From contig JAKSLB010000017.1 in assembly GCA_024401435.1 (NCBI GenBank), positions 1 to 64,000 on the forward strand: a stretch of DNA of 64,000 bases, written 5' to 3'. Below are positions 6,628 through 16,147 of the stretch, in pieces. The stretch's first letter is position 1; each line of letters begins with the position of its first letter. The DNA comes from Paludibacteraceae bacterium. GTDB lineage: Bacteria > Bacteroidota > Bacteroidia > Bacteroidales > Paludibacteraceae. Under the pieces are notes generated by a model that was not told the DNA's origin, searched no databases, and worked only from the letters and a program-made list of their open reading frames with translations. The translations under genes were made by a program, and so were the position numbers.

Positions 6628-7527
6628 TTAAACCAAACTCTTAATCAAAGATTCTTTGTCACCTGCCAACAAATCCATTGGAGCGATTTCAGGCAATGTG
6701 TAACAACCAGGACGTTGTTTGATAACGGCACGAGCACAAGATGTTAAAACCTGAGCCGTTAATGCTGGGTTGTTGATATGCATGCGGAACTCGAACAATT
6801 GGTTTTGTGTCTTACCAGACACACCCTTACGTTCGATTAATACACCATGACCCATATCTTGAAGTGCATCTACACTTTCAACAGCCATTACATGAGTCTC
6901 GTCATGAGAAAAGTAAGAATCAGCCTTGATAGCAGCTGTTACATCTTCTAATTTTGCACCAGGTTCTAATTCAACATATACCATACGACGGTGAACACCA
7001 GTACCCGTAGGAATAGTCATTGACAATGCGTTCTTAACACCCGCCTTTGAACGAGCAACAACAGAGTGTCCCATACTCATACCAGGACCAAAGTTTGTAT
7101 ATGTAAGACCTTTAGGAGCCATAGCCATTAAAAGAGTACGAACAACAGAGTCTGTTCCTGGATCCCAACCAGCAGAGATAATAGAAGCGACATTATTCTT
7201 CTTACATTCTTCATCCAACATTTCGTGAACATTCCACAATTCACCGTGAATATCATAACTATCAACAGTACAGATTCCTTTTTGTACCAATGCTTTTGCC
7301 ATTTCAGGACAACTACGAGTAGGACCGCAAACCAAAGCGACATCAACCTTACCGAGGTCATCAATATTTGAAACGACTTTGACATTAGCCAACTCAGCAG
7401 GTTGTTGAGCAGATGCATCACGACGGACAACACCTTTCAACTCCATATCTTTTGCAGCAAGAATAGCTTCTACTGCAAAACGGCCAATGTTTCCATAGCC
7501 TACTACAGCAACATTTATTTTATCCAT
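6628..7527 (-). CDS. ddh: meso-Diaminopimelate D-dehydrogenase
   Basis: This 299-residue NADP-dependent enzyme converts tetrahydrodipicolinate, ammonia and NADPH directly to meso-diaminopimelate in lysine and peptidoglycan synthesis, bypassing the acylated branch. The N-terminal Rossmann motif is VVGYGNIGRF at about residues 8-17. The family signatures SAGWDPGTDSV and FGPGMSMGHSV follow in the middle. The length is normal for the Bacteroidales enzyme. It lies next to gdhA on the same strand but is separated from it by a strong hairpin, so it probably has its own promoter, which I could not identify. Both genes handle ammonia assimilation. Confidence 0.93.
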   Translation of the reverse strand: MDKINVAVVGYGNIGRFAVEAILAAKDMELKGVVRRDASAQQPAELANVKVVSNIDDLGKVDVALVCGPTRSCPEMAKALVQKGICTVDSYDIHGELWNVHEMLDEECKKNNVASIISAGWDPGTDSVVRTLLMAMAPKGLTYTNFGPGMSMGHSVVARSKAGVKNALSMTIPTGTGVHRRMVYVELEPGAKLEDVTAAIKADSYFSHDETHVMAVESVDALQDMGHGVLIERKGVSGKTQNQLFEFRMHINNPALTAQVLTSCARAVIKQRPGCYTLPEIAPMDLLAGDKESLIKSLV

Positions 7528-7590
7528 AATTTATGATTTATACAGGTTAATATTCATTGTAAACAATGTCATTACAGACATTTACTTTCA

Positions 7591-7628
7591 AAAAATCCCC
7601 GAAGCGAAGAACACAACGGGGATCTTTT
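7591..7628. terminator. Terminator between gdhA and ddh
   Basis: The stem ATCCCC (7595-7600)/GGGGAT (7618-7623) is flanked by AAAAA on one side and TTTTT on the other, so it can act on both strands. It follows the gdhA stop on the minus strand. Confidence 0.75.
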
Positions 7629-7648
7629 TCTATATGAACAAATTTGGA

Positions 7649-8995
7649 TTATACCAAACCTTGAGCAAGCATAGCGTCAGCTACTTTTACGAAACCAGCG
7701 ATGTTAGCACCCTTAACGTAGTTAACTGTACCGTCAGCCTCTTTACCATATTTAACACAGTTGTCGTGGATGTTCTTCATGATACCCTTCAAAGTTTCAT
7801 CAACTTTTTCAGATGACCAAGAGATACGACCTGAGTTTTGGCACATTTCAAGACCTGAAGTAGCAACACCACCAGCATTAGAAGCCTTACCTGGAGAGTA
7901 AAGGATCTTAGCAGCGATGAATGCGTTAACTGCATCTGGAGTAGAAGGCATGTTAGCACCTTCAGCAACACAGATAACACCATTCTTTAACAATGCTTCA
8001 GCATCAGAACCATCCAACTCATTTTGAGTTGCACAAGGCATAGCGATATCGAATTTTGCTAACTTCCAAGGACGTTGTCCTTCGAAATATTTAGCTGATG
8101 GATATTTGTCAACATATTCCTTGATACGACCACGACGAACTTGTTTCAAATCGAAGATGTAGTTCAACTTCTCCTCATTGATTCCGTCTGGATCATAAAT
8201 AGCACCATTTGAATCTGACATTGTAACAACCTTTGCTCCTAATTGAGTACATTTTTGTACAGCATATTGAGCAACATTACCAGAACCAGAGATAGCAACA
8301 ACTTTACCATTTAAAGAATCGCCCTTCGTTTCAAGCATATATTTTGCGAAATAAGTTGTTCCGTAACCAGTAGCCTCAGGACGAATCAATGATCCACCAT
8401 ATGAAAGACCCTTACCAGTCAATACACCAACGAACTCATTCTTCAATCTCTTATATTGTCCGAACATGAAACCAACCTCACGTGCACCAGTACCTATATC
8501 ACCAGCAGGAACGTCAGTATCAGCACCAATGTGACGATATAACTCAGTCATGAAGCTTTGGCAGAAACGCATAACTTCATTGTCTGACTTACCCTTAGGA
8601 TCGAAGTCAGATCCACCTTTACCACCACCCATTGGAAGTGTAGTCAAAGAGTTCTTCAAAACTTGCTCAAAAGCCAAGAACTTCAAAAGACCTAAGTTTA
8701 CAGAAGGGTGCAAACGAATACCTCCTTTGTAAGGACCGATAGCACTATTCATTTGAACACGATATCCACGGTTGATTTGGAACTCTCCTTTATCATCAAT
8801 CCAAGGAACACGGAAAATGATTACTCTTTCAGGCTCGCACATTCTTTCAAGAATCTTTGCGGCTTTGTACTTAGGGTTAGCCTCGATGAATGGCATCAAA
8901 GACTCTACTACCTCTTGAACAGCTTGGTGGAACACAGTCTCTCCTGGGTTCTTTGCCACCACTTTGTCCATGAATTCTTTTACTTTTGCATCCAT
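7649..8995 (-). CDS. gdhA: NADP-type glutamate dehydrogenase
   Basis: The 448-residue hexameric-type enzyme interconverts 2-oxoglutarate plus ammonia and glutamate. The catalytic Lys region PMGGGKGGSDFDPKGKS is at about residues 121-137, followed by PAGDIGTGAREVGFMFGQ. The nucleotide-binding motif VVAISGSGNVAQYA is near residues 233-246. Length and motifs are normal. It is a monocistronic unit: its own -7 promoter box is at 9086-9093 and a terminator follows at 7591-7628. This type is a main ammonia-assimilating enzyme in Bacteroidales. Confidence 0.95.
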   Translation of the reverse strand: MDAKVKEFMDKVVAKNPGETVFHQAVQEVVESLMPFIEANPKYKAAKILERMCEPERVIIFRVPWIDDKGEFQINRGYRVQMNSAIGPYKGGIRLHPSVNLGLLKFLAFEQVLKNSLTTLPMGGGKGGSDFDPKGKSDNEVMRFCQSFMTELYRHIGADTDVPAGDIGTGAREVGFMFGQYKRLKNEFVGVLTGKGLSYGGSLIRPEATGYGTTYFAKYMLETKGDSLNGKVVAISGSGNVAQYAVQKCTQLGAKVVTMSDSNGAIYDPDGINEEKLNYIFDLKQVRRGRIKEYVDKYPSAKYFEGQRPWKLAKFDIAMPCATQNELDGSDAEALLKNGVICVAEGANMPSTPDAVNAFIAAKILYSPGKASNAGGVATSGLEMCQNSGRISWSSEKVDETLKGIMKNIHDNCVKYGKEADGTVNYVKGANIAGFVKVADAMLAQGLV

Positions 8996-9085
8996 TTTGA
9001 ATTCAATTTAAATTATATAAAGTGTTATTAATTTCTATTTCGTTTTCTCCGTTTTTCCCTTTACTAAGGTCCCTCAAAAACTTTG

Positions 9086-9093
9086 CAAATATA
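9086..9093 (-). promoter_or_regulatory. -7 promoter box for gdhA
   Basis: Minus-strand TATATTTG, exact match to TAnnTTTG, 91 bp upstream of the gdhA ATG. No clean TTTG -33 box is seen at the standard distance. Confidence 0.6.
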
Positions 9094-9398
9094 CAAACTT
9101 ATTCACTTACATAAAAATATTTTTTTTAGTTTTTCTAAGCAAAAAGTTTAATTTTCAAAAATTAACAAAAATTTTTGTCACATAAAACGAATAAAAAATA
9201 TCATTTTGTCACAAATACAAGCCTCAACCATGTATTTTTTACAACATTTCGTTACAATCAGTAAAAAAGATACCCCCTAAGCTCCTTTTAACCATAAAAG
9301 AGCGGACTTTTGCTTACATTTTGAAAAATAGAATATTTATGCATTATAAATGAATATATGCAAAAAAAACAGAGGTGTATGATTCTCTCCTATTTAAC

Positions 9399-9414
9399 GT
9401 GTGTGTGTGTGTGT
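9399..9414. repeat. (GT)8 dinucleotide run
   Basis: Eight GT units in a non-coding region at the left side of copy C. Such runs vary in length by slippage. No gene is nearby for it to switch. Confidence 0.8.
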
Positions 9415-9449
9415 ATGGACGGGGATACAAATCCATTATTCTACCGATA

Positions 9450-9666
9450 TGGAACCCCTACTCGGGGTTCTGCGAGACGTAGAGACGCAATATTTTGCGT
9501 CTCTACAAGGGGGCGACGGTGTACAATTTGCATAAAAACGCATATTGATTTAATTCTCGTTGTTCGATTAGGGACTTGGTTTTCAAAAAAAAGAATCCGC
9601 AACACCGTATTTACTGGCATTGCGGACTATATTGGTACGACTTTTCAAGTTTAGCAGACACCAATA
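9450..9666 (+). mobile_element. MITE-like element, copy C, left end lost, with nested palindrome
   Basis: From about GGAACCCCTAC to the right terminus TTTAGCAGACACCAAT (ending 9666) it matches the reverse complement of copy D over nearly its whole length. It contains an extra 33-bp segment with a perfect 12-bp-arm palindrome. The left ATTGGTGTCCGG terminus present in D is absent. One base in the right terminus differs (GCAGACA for GCGGACA). Confidence 0.75.
9479..9506. repeat. Perfect palindrome nested in copy C
   Basis: GTAGAGACGCAA, a TATT loop and TTGCGTCTCTAC form a perfect 12-bp hairpin. The same site in copy D reads straight through without it. Palindromes of this type occur as short interspersed repeats in many genomes. 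Confidence 0.85.
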
Positions 9667-9767
9667 GATACGAATATAAAAACTTGAAACAAGCCTCGTT
9701 CAAAATGTGCAACCCCGCTGTGGGTCAAGGTCGTATGGATGAGAACCTTAAAGAGTGAACGCTACTT

Positions 9768-10256
9768 CTAAATTTTACTCACTAAATACTGATACAATCC
9801 TTCACAGGTTTCTTCCAACAAATCCATTACATTCTCAAATCCTTCATTCCCTCCATAATAGGGATCTGGAACGCAAGTCGCATCCGAATGAATGACAAAT
9901 TCCGTCATCTGATGTATCTTACTCTCCTGCTCCAACGTGCCAGCTCGGTCTTTCAAATCATCCACATTAGAATCATCCATTCCTATTATGATATCAAATT
10001 TTTCAAAATCATACCCTTTAACAGGGCGTGAAATTGATGTCACATCATACCCTCGCAATCCTGCAAAATATCGCATTCTCGGATCTGCAGGTTCTCCTTG
10101 ATGATAACTAAGTATTCCTGCAGAATCAACGAAGAAACGTTCATCCTCATGTTTTTTCAAGATCGCCTTCATCACTGCTTCTGCTGCTGCAGAGCGACAA
10201 ATATTGCCTAAACAGACAAACAATATATTATATTTCTTTTCCTTCTGATTGTCCAT
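9768..10256 (-). CDS. Low-molecular-weight protein tyrosine phosphatase
   Basis: The 162-residue product has the P-loop VCLGNICRS (CX5R(S), residues about 12-20) with catalytic Cys and Arg, and DPYYGG near the C-terminus carrying the general-acid Asp. I chose the ATG at 10256 because the catalytic motif then sits at the usual N-terminal distance and a GGAG lies 6 bases upstream. The longer frame from 10358 would lie inside the helicase gene. It overlaps the helicase 3' end by 29 bp, suggesting co-translation. Likely a phosphotyrosine or phospho-arginine phosphatase; the substrate is unknown. Confidence 0.88.
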   Translation of the reverse strand: MDNQKEKKYNILFVCLGNICRSAAAEAVMKAILKKHEDERFFVDSAGILSYHQGEPADPRMRYFAGLRGYDVTSISRPVKGYDFEKFDIIIGMDDSNVDDLKDRAGTLEQESKIHQMTEFVIHSDATCVPDPYYGGNEGFENVMDLLEETCEGLYQYLVSKI

Positions 10257-11727
10257 GAGCATCTCCATTATTTTTGTTTCTGTTTTTCCAAAAAGGTCGT
10301 TTATGCCTTTGCGAAGGTGACATTCTATGTGCGCCTTCTTCCTGTTGACTGGAAACATTGGTTATCTCCGAGCTAACACCATCATTCATAGGTTTACGAG
10401 ACATCGGGCGATGTTCTCTATGCGAATGGTTTCGTCTCTCTTCGCCTTCTCGTGTATAATGATTATTTCCTTGATTTCCCGATTGTGAATCATGATTTCG
10501 ACGAGATGAAAACGAACGATTGTTTCCTTTGATATTACCGCCTCGTCCTCTCCTATTTCCTTTTGTCACAGTTTTGGGCTGATAAACAGGACCTTCTCCT
10601 AATATCGATGGCATTGGCAACTTATCAATCACCTTATCAAGGAATCGTTCTACCTTATAAAATCGATTTTGATCTTCCTCAGATATAAATGTAAGTCCTC
10701 GTCCTTTTCTATTCGCACGTGCCGTACGTCCTATTCGATGTATGTAATCTTCAACATCGTGAGGAACATCATAATTAACAACCAATTCAATGTCATCAAT
10801 GTCAATTCCACGAGACACAATGTCTGTGGCCACTAACACCGTCACATTTCCGTTCTTAAAATCCAACAAGGCTGCATCTCGTTCTCCTTGTTCCAAATCA
10901 GAATGGATTTCCGCCACCTGAATTTGTTTTCTTCGAAGTTGACGAGCCATTTCCTTCACCTTTAACTTAGAGGATGAAAAGACGATTGTTTTATAAGTCG
11001 TATCTTCCGATAAAATAGAGGTAAGCAAAGACAACTTCTGGGTTTCATAACAAACATATGCTCCTTGTTCTATACCATCTGCAGGTTTGGAAATAGCAAT
11101 ATTTACGAAAGTGGGGTCATGTAAAATTGATTCTGCCAATTTCTGTATTTTAGGTGGCATCGTAGCAGAAAACATAATTGTCTGTCGTTTTTCCGGCAAT
11201 TTTTTAACAATTTGTATAATATCGTCATAAAAGCCCATATCCAACATACGATCTGCCTCATCTAAGACAAAATAACTCACCTTGGAAAAATCCACGTTAT
11301 CTAATGAGATATGCGAAATTAGTCTTCCTGGGGTAGCAATCACAAAATCAGCACCCATTTTCAAAGCTTTCTTCTGTTGATCCCACGCACTCGCATCATT
11401 ACCGCCATAAACAGCAACTGAACTGACTGGCAAAAAATAAGAAAAGCCCTCCAATTGTTGATCGATCTGCTGCGCCAATTCTCGTGTAGGTGCCATAATA
11501 ATAGCATTTACAGCATCTTCATCATGTTTATCTGTCAGCATTTTATTCAATAACGGTAGTAAATAGGCAGCTGTTTTTCCTGTTCCAGTTTGTGCGCATG
11601 CAATAATATCTTTTCCCTCTAAAATCAAAGGGATAGCCTGTTCTTGTACAGGTGTCATATCTTGAAAATTCATTGCCGATAGTCCATCCATTAGACTCGG
11701 TTCTAAATTCAAATCATCAAACTTCAT
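10228..11727 (-). CDS. DEAD-box ATP-dependent RNA helicase (RhlE type)
   Basis: The 499-residue protein has the Q motif, Walker A AQTGTGKT (about residues 44-51), DEAD (about 154-157), SAT (SATMPP) and the C-terminal motif HRIGRTAR. These unwind RNA in ribosome assembly or decay. After the core, residues 385-499 form a low-complexity Arg/Asn/Gly/Ser-rich tail that is typical of RNA-binding RhlE/DeaD tails. The 3' end overlaps the phosphatase gene. A possible promoter at 11849-11856 would give a 5' untranslated region of more than 110 nt, which is seen for cold-induced helicase genes, but this is inference. Confidence 0.93.
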   Translation of the reverse strand: MKFDDLNLEPSLMDGLSAMNFQDMTPVQEQAIPLILEGKDIIACAQTGTGKTAAYLLPLLNKMLTDKHDEDAVNAIIMAPTRELAQQIDQQLEGFSYFLPVSSVAVYGGNDASAWDQQKKALKMGADFVIATPGRLISHISLDNVDFSKVSYFVLDEADRMLDMGFYDDIIQIVKKLPEKRQTIMFSATMPPKIQKLAESILHDPTFVNIAISKPADGIEQGAYVCYETQKLSLLTSILSEDTTYKTIVFSSSKLKVKEMARQLRRKQIQVAEIHSDLEQGERDAALLDFKNGNVTVLVATDIVSRGIDIDDIELVVNYDVPHDVEDYIHRIGRTARANRKGRGLTFISEEDQNRFYKVERFLDKVIDKLPMPSILGEGPVYQPKTVTKGNRRGRGGNIKGNNRSFSSRRNHDSQSGNQGNNHYTREGEERRNHSHREHRPMSRKPMNDGVSSEITNVSSQQEEGAHRMSPSQRHKRPFWKNRNKNNGDAHGQSEGKEI

Positions 11728-11848
11728 ATTTAAAATTCTATTTGGGGACCTTTCTAAATTCCCCGATTATTATAAATTTTCTACAAAAGTTACAAATAAA
11801 TTGTTAGTGGTGGCTTATAGAATTTTCCACATCTTAATTTGTTTTTGC

Positions 11849-11856
11849 AAAATTAT
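11849..11856 (-). promoter_or_regulatory. Possible -7 box for helicase
   Basis: Minus-strand TAATTTTG fits TAnnTTTG in the gap between priA and the helicase. The implied leader (about 115 nt) contains TTCTATAA, which resembles one arm of the intergenic palindrome family found at three other sites. Confidence 0.4.
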
Positions 11857-11874
11857 GAAAAATATCAATAAAAA

Positions 11875-14346
11875 CTACATTGGGTCTACATCTATACTGA
11901 TCATAACACTCTTATAGGCTTGTTGCGATAATAATTCGTTTGTCAATTCTCTCAATAGTTCTTTTGCCTTGTCAAAAGAACCTTGTATCTCCACTTTCAA
12001 CATAATCTTCATCAAATAGAATGTTTGAATGCGAGAAACGAGAGGTTTATCTGGACCATACACTCTATCAGCAAACACAGCACGCATTCCATTTGCCAAA
12101 CAATTTGCTGCATTACTCACGACCAATGGATCTTTCGATTTCAAATAGATATTGATTAACCTGTAATAAGGTGGATATTTGAAATCGTTTCTCTCCAACA
12201 TCTGTTGGTGATACATTCCCGTATAGTTGTTCTGACACACCATATTTACAACCGGATGATCTGGCGCACTCGTTTGAAGCACTACAATTCCACGATTATT
12301 TTTCCTACCTGCACGTCCTGCCACTTGAGAGAACATTTGGAAAGAACGTTCAAAGGAACGGAAATCCGGGAAATTTAATGTGGCATCCGCATTCATGATA
12401 CCCACCAAACGAACTCGTTCAAAATCCAATCCTTTTGAAATCATCTGAGTACCCACCAAGATGTCGATTTCACCTTGTTCGAATTGTGAAATAATCCCCT
12501 CGTAACTCTTACGAGACTTAGCAACATCCAAATCCAAGCGAGCCACTTTTGCTTCAGGAAACAGCTGTGCCACTTCATCTTCAATCTGTTCTGTACCTAA
12601 TCCGACAGGAGAAAGTGTTGGATTGCCACAAGCGGGACATACATATGGGACTTGAATTGAATATCCACAATAATGGCATACCAACTGATTCGTATTTTTA
12701 TGGTAAGACAAACTAATATCACAATTCATGCAACGTGGAGCCGCAGAACACGTTTTACACTCCATATAGGGGGAATACCCTCTTCTGTTTTGAAACAAGA
12801 TGATTTGTTCTTTTCTTTCTAACGCTTTTCTCATCTGTGTTAGTAAAAGAGGAGAAAAATGCATCACCATCTCCTTTTTCCTTTTTGCCTCTTTCACATC
12901 CGCCACAAGAATCTCAGGCATTTCAATACCTTCGTATCGTTGCATCAACTCCACGAATCCATATTTACCTCGTTGCGCATTGGCATACGATTCGATGGAA
13001 GGTGTAGCAGAGCCCAATAGTACCTTACCTTGCATGATATGAGCCAAGACGACTGCAGCATTACCTGCATGATAGCGAGGAGCTGGATCAAATTGTTTAT
13101 ATGAGGTTTCATGTTCCTCGTCTACAATAACCAATCCCAAATCTTTAAATGGCAAAAAGACCGACGAACGCACGCCTAAAACAACTTTCACATCAGAGGT
13201 ATCATCCAATAAACGTTTCCACACCTCAACTCTTTCTGCGTCCGAAAATTTAGAGTGATAAACCAGCAAACTATTTCCTAACACTCTTCGCAAGCGATTC
13301 GTGATTTGTGTAGTCAATGCAATTTCAGGCAACAAGAACAAAACTTGTTTCCCTTGTTTCATCATTCTATCAATCAAATGCAGATAAATCTCTGTTTTAC
13401 CTGATGAAGTAACGCCATGCAACAATACAGTCTCCTTCTCTTCAAACTGACGAAGAATGCTATCATACGCAGACTGTTGAACATCAGACAAAGGAGAAAG
13501 CGGTTTTACGTCATGTACTTTCGCATTGATTCTTCCCACCTCTTTTTTATATGATTCAATAACGCCCTTTTTCTCTAACGTATTGAAAGCAGAAACTGAA
13601 TCACATTTTTTCAACAGATCTTTTTTAGACACCTCAATGGTCTCTTTATGCTGAAGGAATTGAGAGAGTTGCAAATAAGTCATCAACAATTGTTCCTGTT
13701 TAGGATATTTCACCAAAGAATCGATCAAAGAAGTCAATTCGCTCTCTTTTTGGTAAAAATCAGAGAGGCGAACAAAAACGTCCATCTTTGGTTTATATTT
13801 TTCTTCTATGGATTCATTAATTTCGACAGCCCCCATTTCCATCATTCTTTTCACCAAAGGAAGGACATTCTTCATATCCATCGCCTTATTCAAATCATTA
13901 ATAGAAATAGGCTTATTACCCAATATATCCAACAATTGTTGTTCCCGTTCTTTTAAAGGTTCAGAAGCTTCAAAATCAGCGACGGCAGAAATAGTAGTTT
14001 CACTTTCCAGTTTTAATCCTGAAGGTAGTGCAGCTTTAAAGACTTCTCCTAATGTACATTGATAGTATTTGGCAATCCACTCCCACAATTTTAGTTGTTG
14101 AGGGCGAACGACACTATTAGTGTCCAACACAGAAATCACCTCTTTGACTTCAAAACCTTCAGGAGCAATGAAATGCACATTATAAATCAATGCCGTATAA
14201 AACTTGTTTTTTTGGAATGGAACAATTACACGGGCACCCACCTTAGCATCCGATTGCAACTCATCCGGCATTTTATACGTATAAGTATTTGCTAATGCTA
14301 AAGGTAATATGACATCAACATACATTTGCATAAAAGGAACAGTCAA
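11875..14346 (-). CDS. priA: Primosomal replication restart helicase PriA
   Basis: The 823-residue superfamily 2 helicase reloads the replisome at stalled forks. An N-terminal DNA-binding domain (VDVILPLALANTYTY) is followed by Walker A GVTSSGKTE near residues 311-319 and the DEEH box. A zinc-binding region has Cys pairs (CKTCSAAPRCMNCD, CHYCG, CPACG) at about 530-575, and GTQMISKGLDF follows. The length is normal. The start at 14346 is the longest; ATGs at 14331 and 14325 are nearer the usual family start. It lies downstream of glyS on the same strand after a terminator. Confidence 0.95.
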   Translation of the reverse strand: MTVPFMQMYVDVILPLALANTYTYKMPDELQSDAKVGARVIVPFQKNKFYTALIYNVHFIAPEGFEVKEVISVLDTNSVVRPQQLKLWEWIAKYYQCTLGEVFKAALPSGLKLESETTISAVADFEASEPLKEREQQLLDILGNKPISINDLNKAMDMKNVLPLVKRMMEMGAVEINESIEEKYKPKMDVFVRLSDFYQKESELTSLIDSLVKYPKQEQLLMTYLQLSQFLQHKETIEVSKKDLLKKCDSVSAFNTLEKKGVIESYKKEVGRINAKVHDVKPLSPLSDVQQSAYDSILRQFEEKETVLLHGVTSSGKTEIYLHLIDRMMKQGKQVLFLLPEIALTTQITNRLRRVLGNSLLVYHSKFSDAERVEVWKRLLDDTSDVKVVLGVRSSVFLPFKDLGLVIVDEEHETSYKQFDPAPRYHAGNAAVVLAHIMQGKVLLGSATPSIESYANAQRGKYGFVELMQRYEGIEMPEILVADVKEAKRKKEMVMHFSPLLLTQMRKALERKEQIILFQNRRGYSPYMECKTCSAAPRCMNCDISLSYHKNTNQLVCHYCGYSIQVPYVCPACGNPTLSPVGLGTEQIEDEVAQLFPEAKVARLDLDVAKSRKSYEGIISQFEQGEIDILVGTQMISKGLDFERVRLVGIMNADATLNFPDFRSFERSFQMFSQVAGRAGRKNNRGIVVLQTSAPDHPVVNMVCQNNYTGMYHQQMLERNDFKYPPYYRLINIYLKSKDPLVVSNAANCLANGMRAVFADRVYGPDKPLVSRIQTFYLMKIMLKVEIQGSFDKAKELLRELTNELLSQQAYKSVMISIDVDPM

Positions 14347-14367
14347 TATGATTTAGGTTGAACTTTG

Positions 14368-14402
14368 AAAAAAAGAGGACTCTGCCGTAGCAGAATCCTC
14401 TT
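14368..14402 (-). terminator. Terminator after glycyl-tRNA synthetase
   Basis: Minus-strand stem GAGGATTCTGC/GCAGAGTCCTC (14375-14400, one mismatch) with a four-base loop is followed by a T-run (TTTTTTT). It separates glyS from priA. Confidence 0.8.
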
Positions 14403-14423
14403 CTACTCTATTTTCGATGTGAA

Positions 14424-15971
14424 TTATCCAACAATTTTCTTATACAAGTTGCGCATATTAACAGCTTCACCGATAATCTTGTGCAACTCTTCAATTTTAA
14501 CACGATCTTGCTTCATCGTATCACGATAACGTAATGTAACCGTATTATCTGTTAAAGTTTGGTGATCAACAGTAACACAGAATGGAGTACCAATAGCATC
14601 CTGACGACGATAACGTTTTCCAATTGTATCTTTTTCTTCGTAAGCACACTTATAATCGAACTTCAACTCATTCATGATTTCTGTTGCCTTTTCAGGAAGA
14701 CCATCTTTCTTTAACAAAGGAAGGATAGCACATTTCACAGGAGCCAAAGCAGGAGGTAATGTCAAAACGACACGTTTATCACCGCCTTCTAATTCCTCCT
14801 CCTTGTAAGAACCAGCCATAATAGAAAGGAACATACGATCAACACCAATTGAAGTCTCAATAACATAAGGAATATAAGACTTGTTCTCTTCTGGATCGAA
14901 ATATTCCAATTTCTTACCAGAGAATTGTCCGTGACGAGACAAATCCCAGTTAGTACGAGAGTGGATACCTTCAACCTCTTTGAATCCGAATGGCATCAAG
15001 AATTCAATATCAGTAGCAGCATTTGCATAGTGAGCCAACTTATCGTGATCATGATAACGATACTTCTCATCACCCAAGCCAAGAGCCTTATGCCACTTCA
15101 AACGGAATTCTTTCCAATGTTTGAACCATTCCATTTCAGTACCAGGCTTGCAGAAGAATTGCATCTCCATTTGTTCGAACTCACGCATACGGAATACGAA
15201 CTGACGAGCCACGATTTCATTACGGAATGCCTTACCGATTTGTGCAATACCAAACGGAATCTTCATACGACCCGTCTTTTGTACATTCAAGAAATTGGTA
15301 AAGATACCTTGACAAGTTTCAGGACGAAGATAGATGGTTGTTGTGCTATCTGCTGTCGAACCGATTTCAGTTTTAAACATCAAATTGAATTGTTTAACAT
15401 CCGTCCAGTTCTTTGTACCACTAATAGGGCAAACGATTTCCTCATCCAAAATGATTTGTTTCAATTCATTCAAATCATTATCATTTAAAGCTTTTGCATA
15501 ACGCGCATGCAAAGCATCACGTTTTTCAACGTTCTCCAATACACGAGGATTGGTTGATTTGAATTTCTCTTCATCAAAAGCGTCTCCAAACTTCTTGGCA
15601 GCTTTTTCAACCTCTTTATTTATTTTGTCATCGTATTTTGCAATTTGATCTTCTATCAACACATCAGCACGATAACGTTTCTTCGAATCACGATTATCAA
15701 TCAATGGATCATTGAATGCATCTACGTGTCCAGATGCCTTCCATGTTGTTGGATCCATAAAGATTGCGGCATCAATTCCGACAATATTCTGGTGTAGAAG
15801 TGTCATACTATCCCACCAAAATTTCTTAATGTTATTCTTCAACTCGACACCATTTTGACCATAGTCATAAACAGCACCTAAACCTCCATAAATCTCACTT
15901 GATGGGAATACGAATCCATACTCCTTACAATGAGATACTAATTGTTTAAAAACATCTTCTTGAGAAGCCAT
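14424..15971 (-). CDS. glyS: Glycyl-tRNA synthetase, single-chain dimeric type
   Basis: The 515-residue class II synthetase charges tRNA-Gly. Motif 2 region FGIAQIGKAFRNEI (about residues 240-253) and RMREFEQMEMQFFCKPG follow the class II fold. The C-terminal anticodon-binding domain starts near LAPVKCAILPL (about 410). It is the eukaryote/archaea-like alpha2 form used by Bacteroidota, not the split alpha2beta2 form. The promoter -7 box is at 16029-16036, with a terminator at 14368-14402. Confidence 0.95.
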   Translation of the reverse strand: MASQEDVFKQLVSHCKEYGFVFPSSEIYGGLGAVYDYGQNGVELKNNIKKFWWDSMTLLHQNIVGIDAAIFMDPTTWKASGHVDAFNDPLIDNRDSKKRYRADVLIEDQIAKYDDKINKEVEKAAKKFGDAFDEEKFKSTNPRVLENVEKRDALHARYAKALNDNDLNELKQIILDEEIVCPISGTKNWTDVKQFNLMFKTEIGSTADSTTTIYLRPETCQGIFTNFLNVQKTGRMKIPFGIAQIGKAFRNEIVARQFVFRMREFEQMEMQFFCKPGTEMEWFKHWKEFRLKWHKALGLGDEKYRYHDHDKLAHYANAATDIEFLMPFGFKEVEGIHSRTNWDLSRHGQFSGKKLEYFDPEENKSYIPYVIETSIGVDRMFLSIMAGSYKEEELEGGDKRVVLTLPPALAPVKCAILPLLKKDGLPEKATEIMNELKFDYKCAYEEKDTIGKRYRRQDAIGTPFCVTVDHQTLTDNTVTLRYRDTMKQDRVKIEELHKIIGEAVNMRNLYKKIVG

Positions 15972-16028
15972 ATCTAATTATTATTTATTAAATTCATCTT
16001 GTGGCAATTGCCAATTTTTCACGAAGCG

Positions 16029-16036
16029 CAAAGATA
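16029..16036 (-). promoter_or_regulatory. -7 promoter box for glyS
   Basis: Minus-strand TATCTTTG followed by C, 58 bp upstream of the ATG; good match to TAnnTTTG. Confidence 0.6.
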
Positions 16037-16061
16037 GTTTTTTTTTCTCATATTTCATAAA

Positions 16062-16108
16062 GTGGTTTCTATAAATTGATTTCAAATGGTGAAATTATAG
16101 AACTCACC
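16062..16108. repeat. Intergenic TTCTATAA palindrome, copy P1
   Basis: An imperfect hairpin with arms GGTTTCTATAA and TTATAGAACTCACC plus inner TTTCA/TGAAA. It is related to copies at 23422-23542 and 50505-50544. It lies between the glyS promoter and the end of the GH43-GH30 gene. Confidence 0.5.
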
Positions 16109-16120
16109 ATAACTAAAGAA

Positions 16121-16146
16121 GGAAGGATTTCTCCTTCCCTCTTTCA
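16121..16146 (-). terminator. Weak terminator after the GH43-GH30 gene
   Basis: Minus-strand stem GGAAGG/CCTTCC (16121-16126 and 16133-16138) lies 10 bp after the stop codon, followed by TTCTTTA. Confidence 0.4.
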
Positions 16147-16147
16147 C

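Larger units (their letters stand above)
8996..9767. other. 772-bp gene-free region upstream of gdhA
   Basis: It holds the gdhA promoter (9086-9093), about 300 bp of AT-rich sequence with no clear feature, a (GT)8 run (9399-9414), the MITE-like copy C (about 9450-9666) with a nested perfect palindrome, and about 100 bp containing another CCCCGCTG-type repeat fragment near 9710. Short frames here are repeat-derived and not credible genes. Confidence 0.7.

Noticed and set aside
9358-9654. 98-residue plus-strand ORF
   Set aside because: It is built from the GT run and copy C of the repeat element; the same peptide arises from copy D, so it is repeat-derived.
14925-15488. 187-residue plus-strand ORF inside glyS
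   Set aside because: It is the antisense shadow of a fully conserved synthetase.
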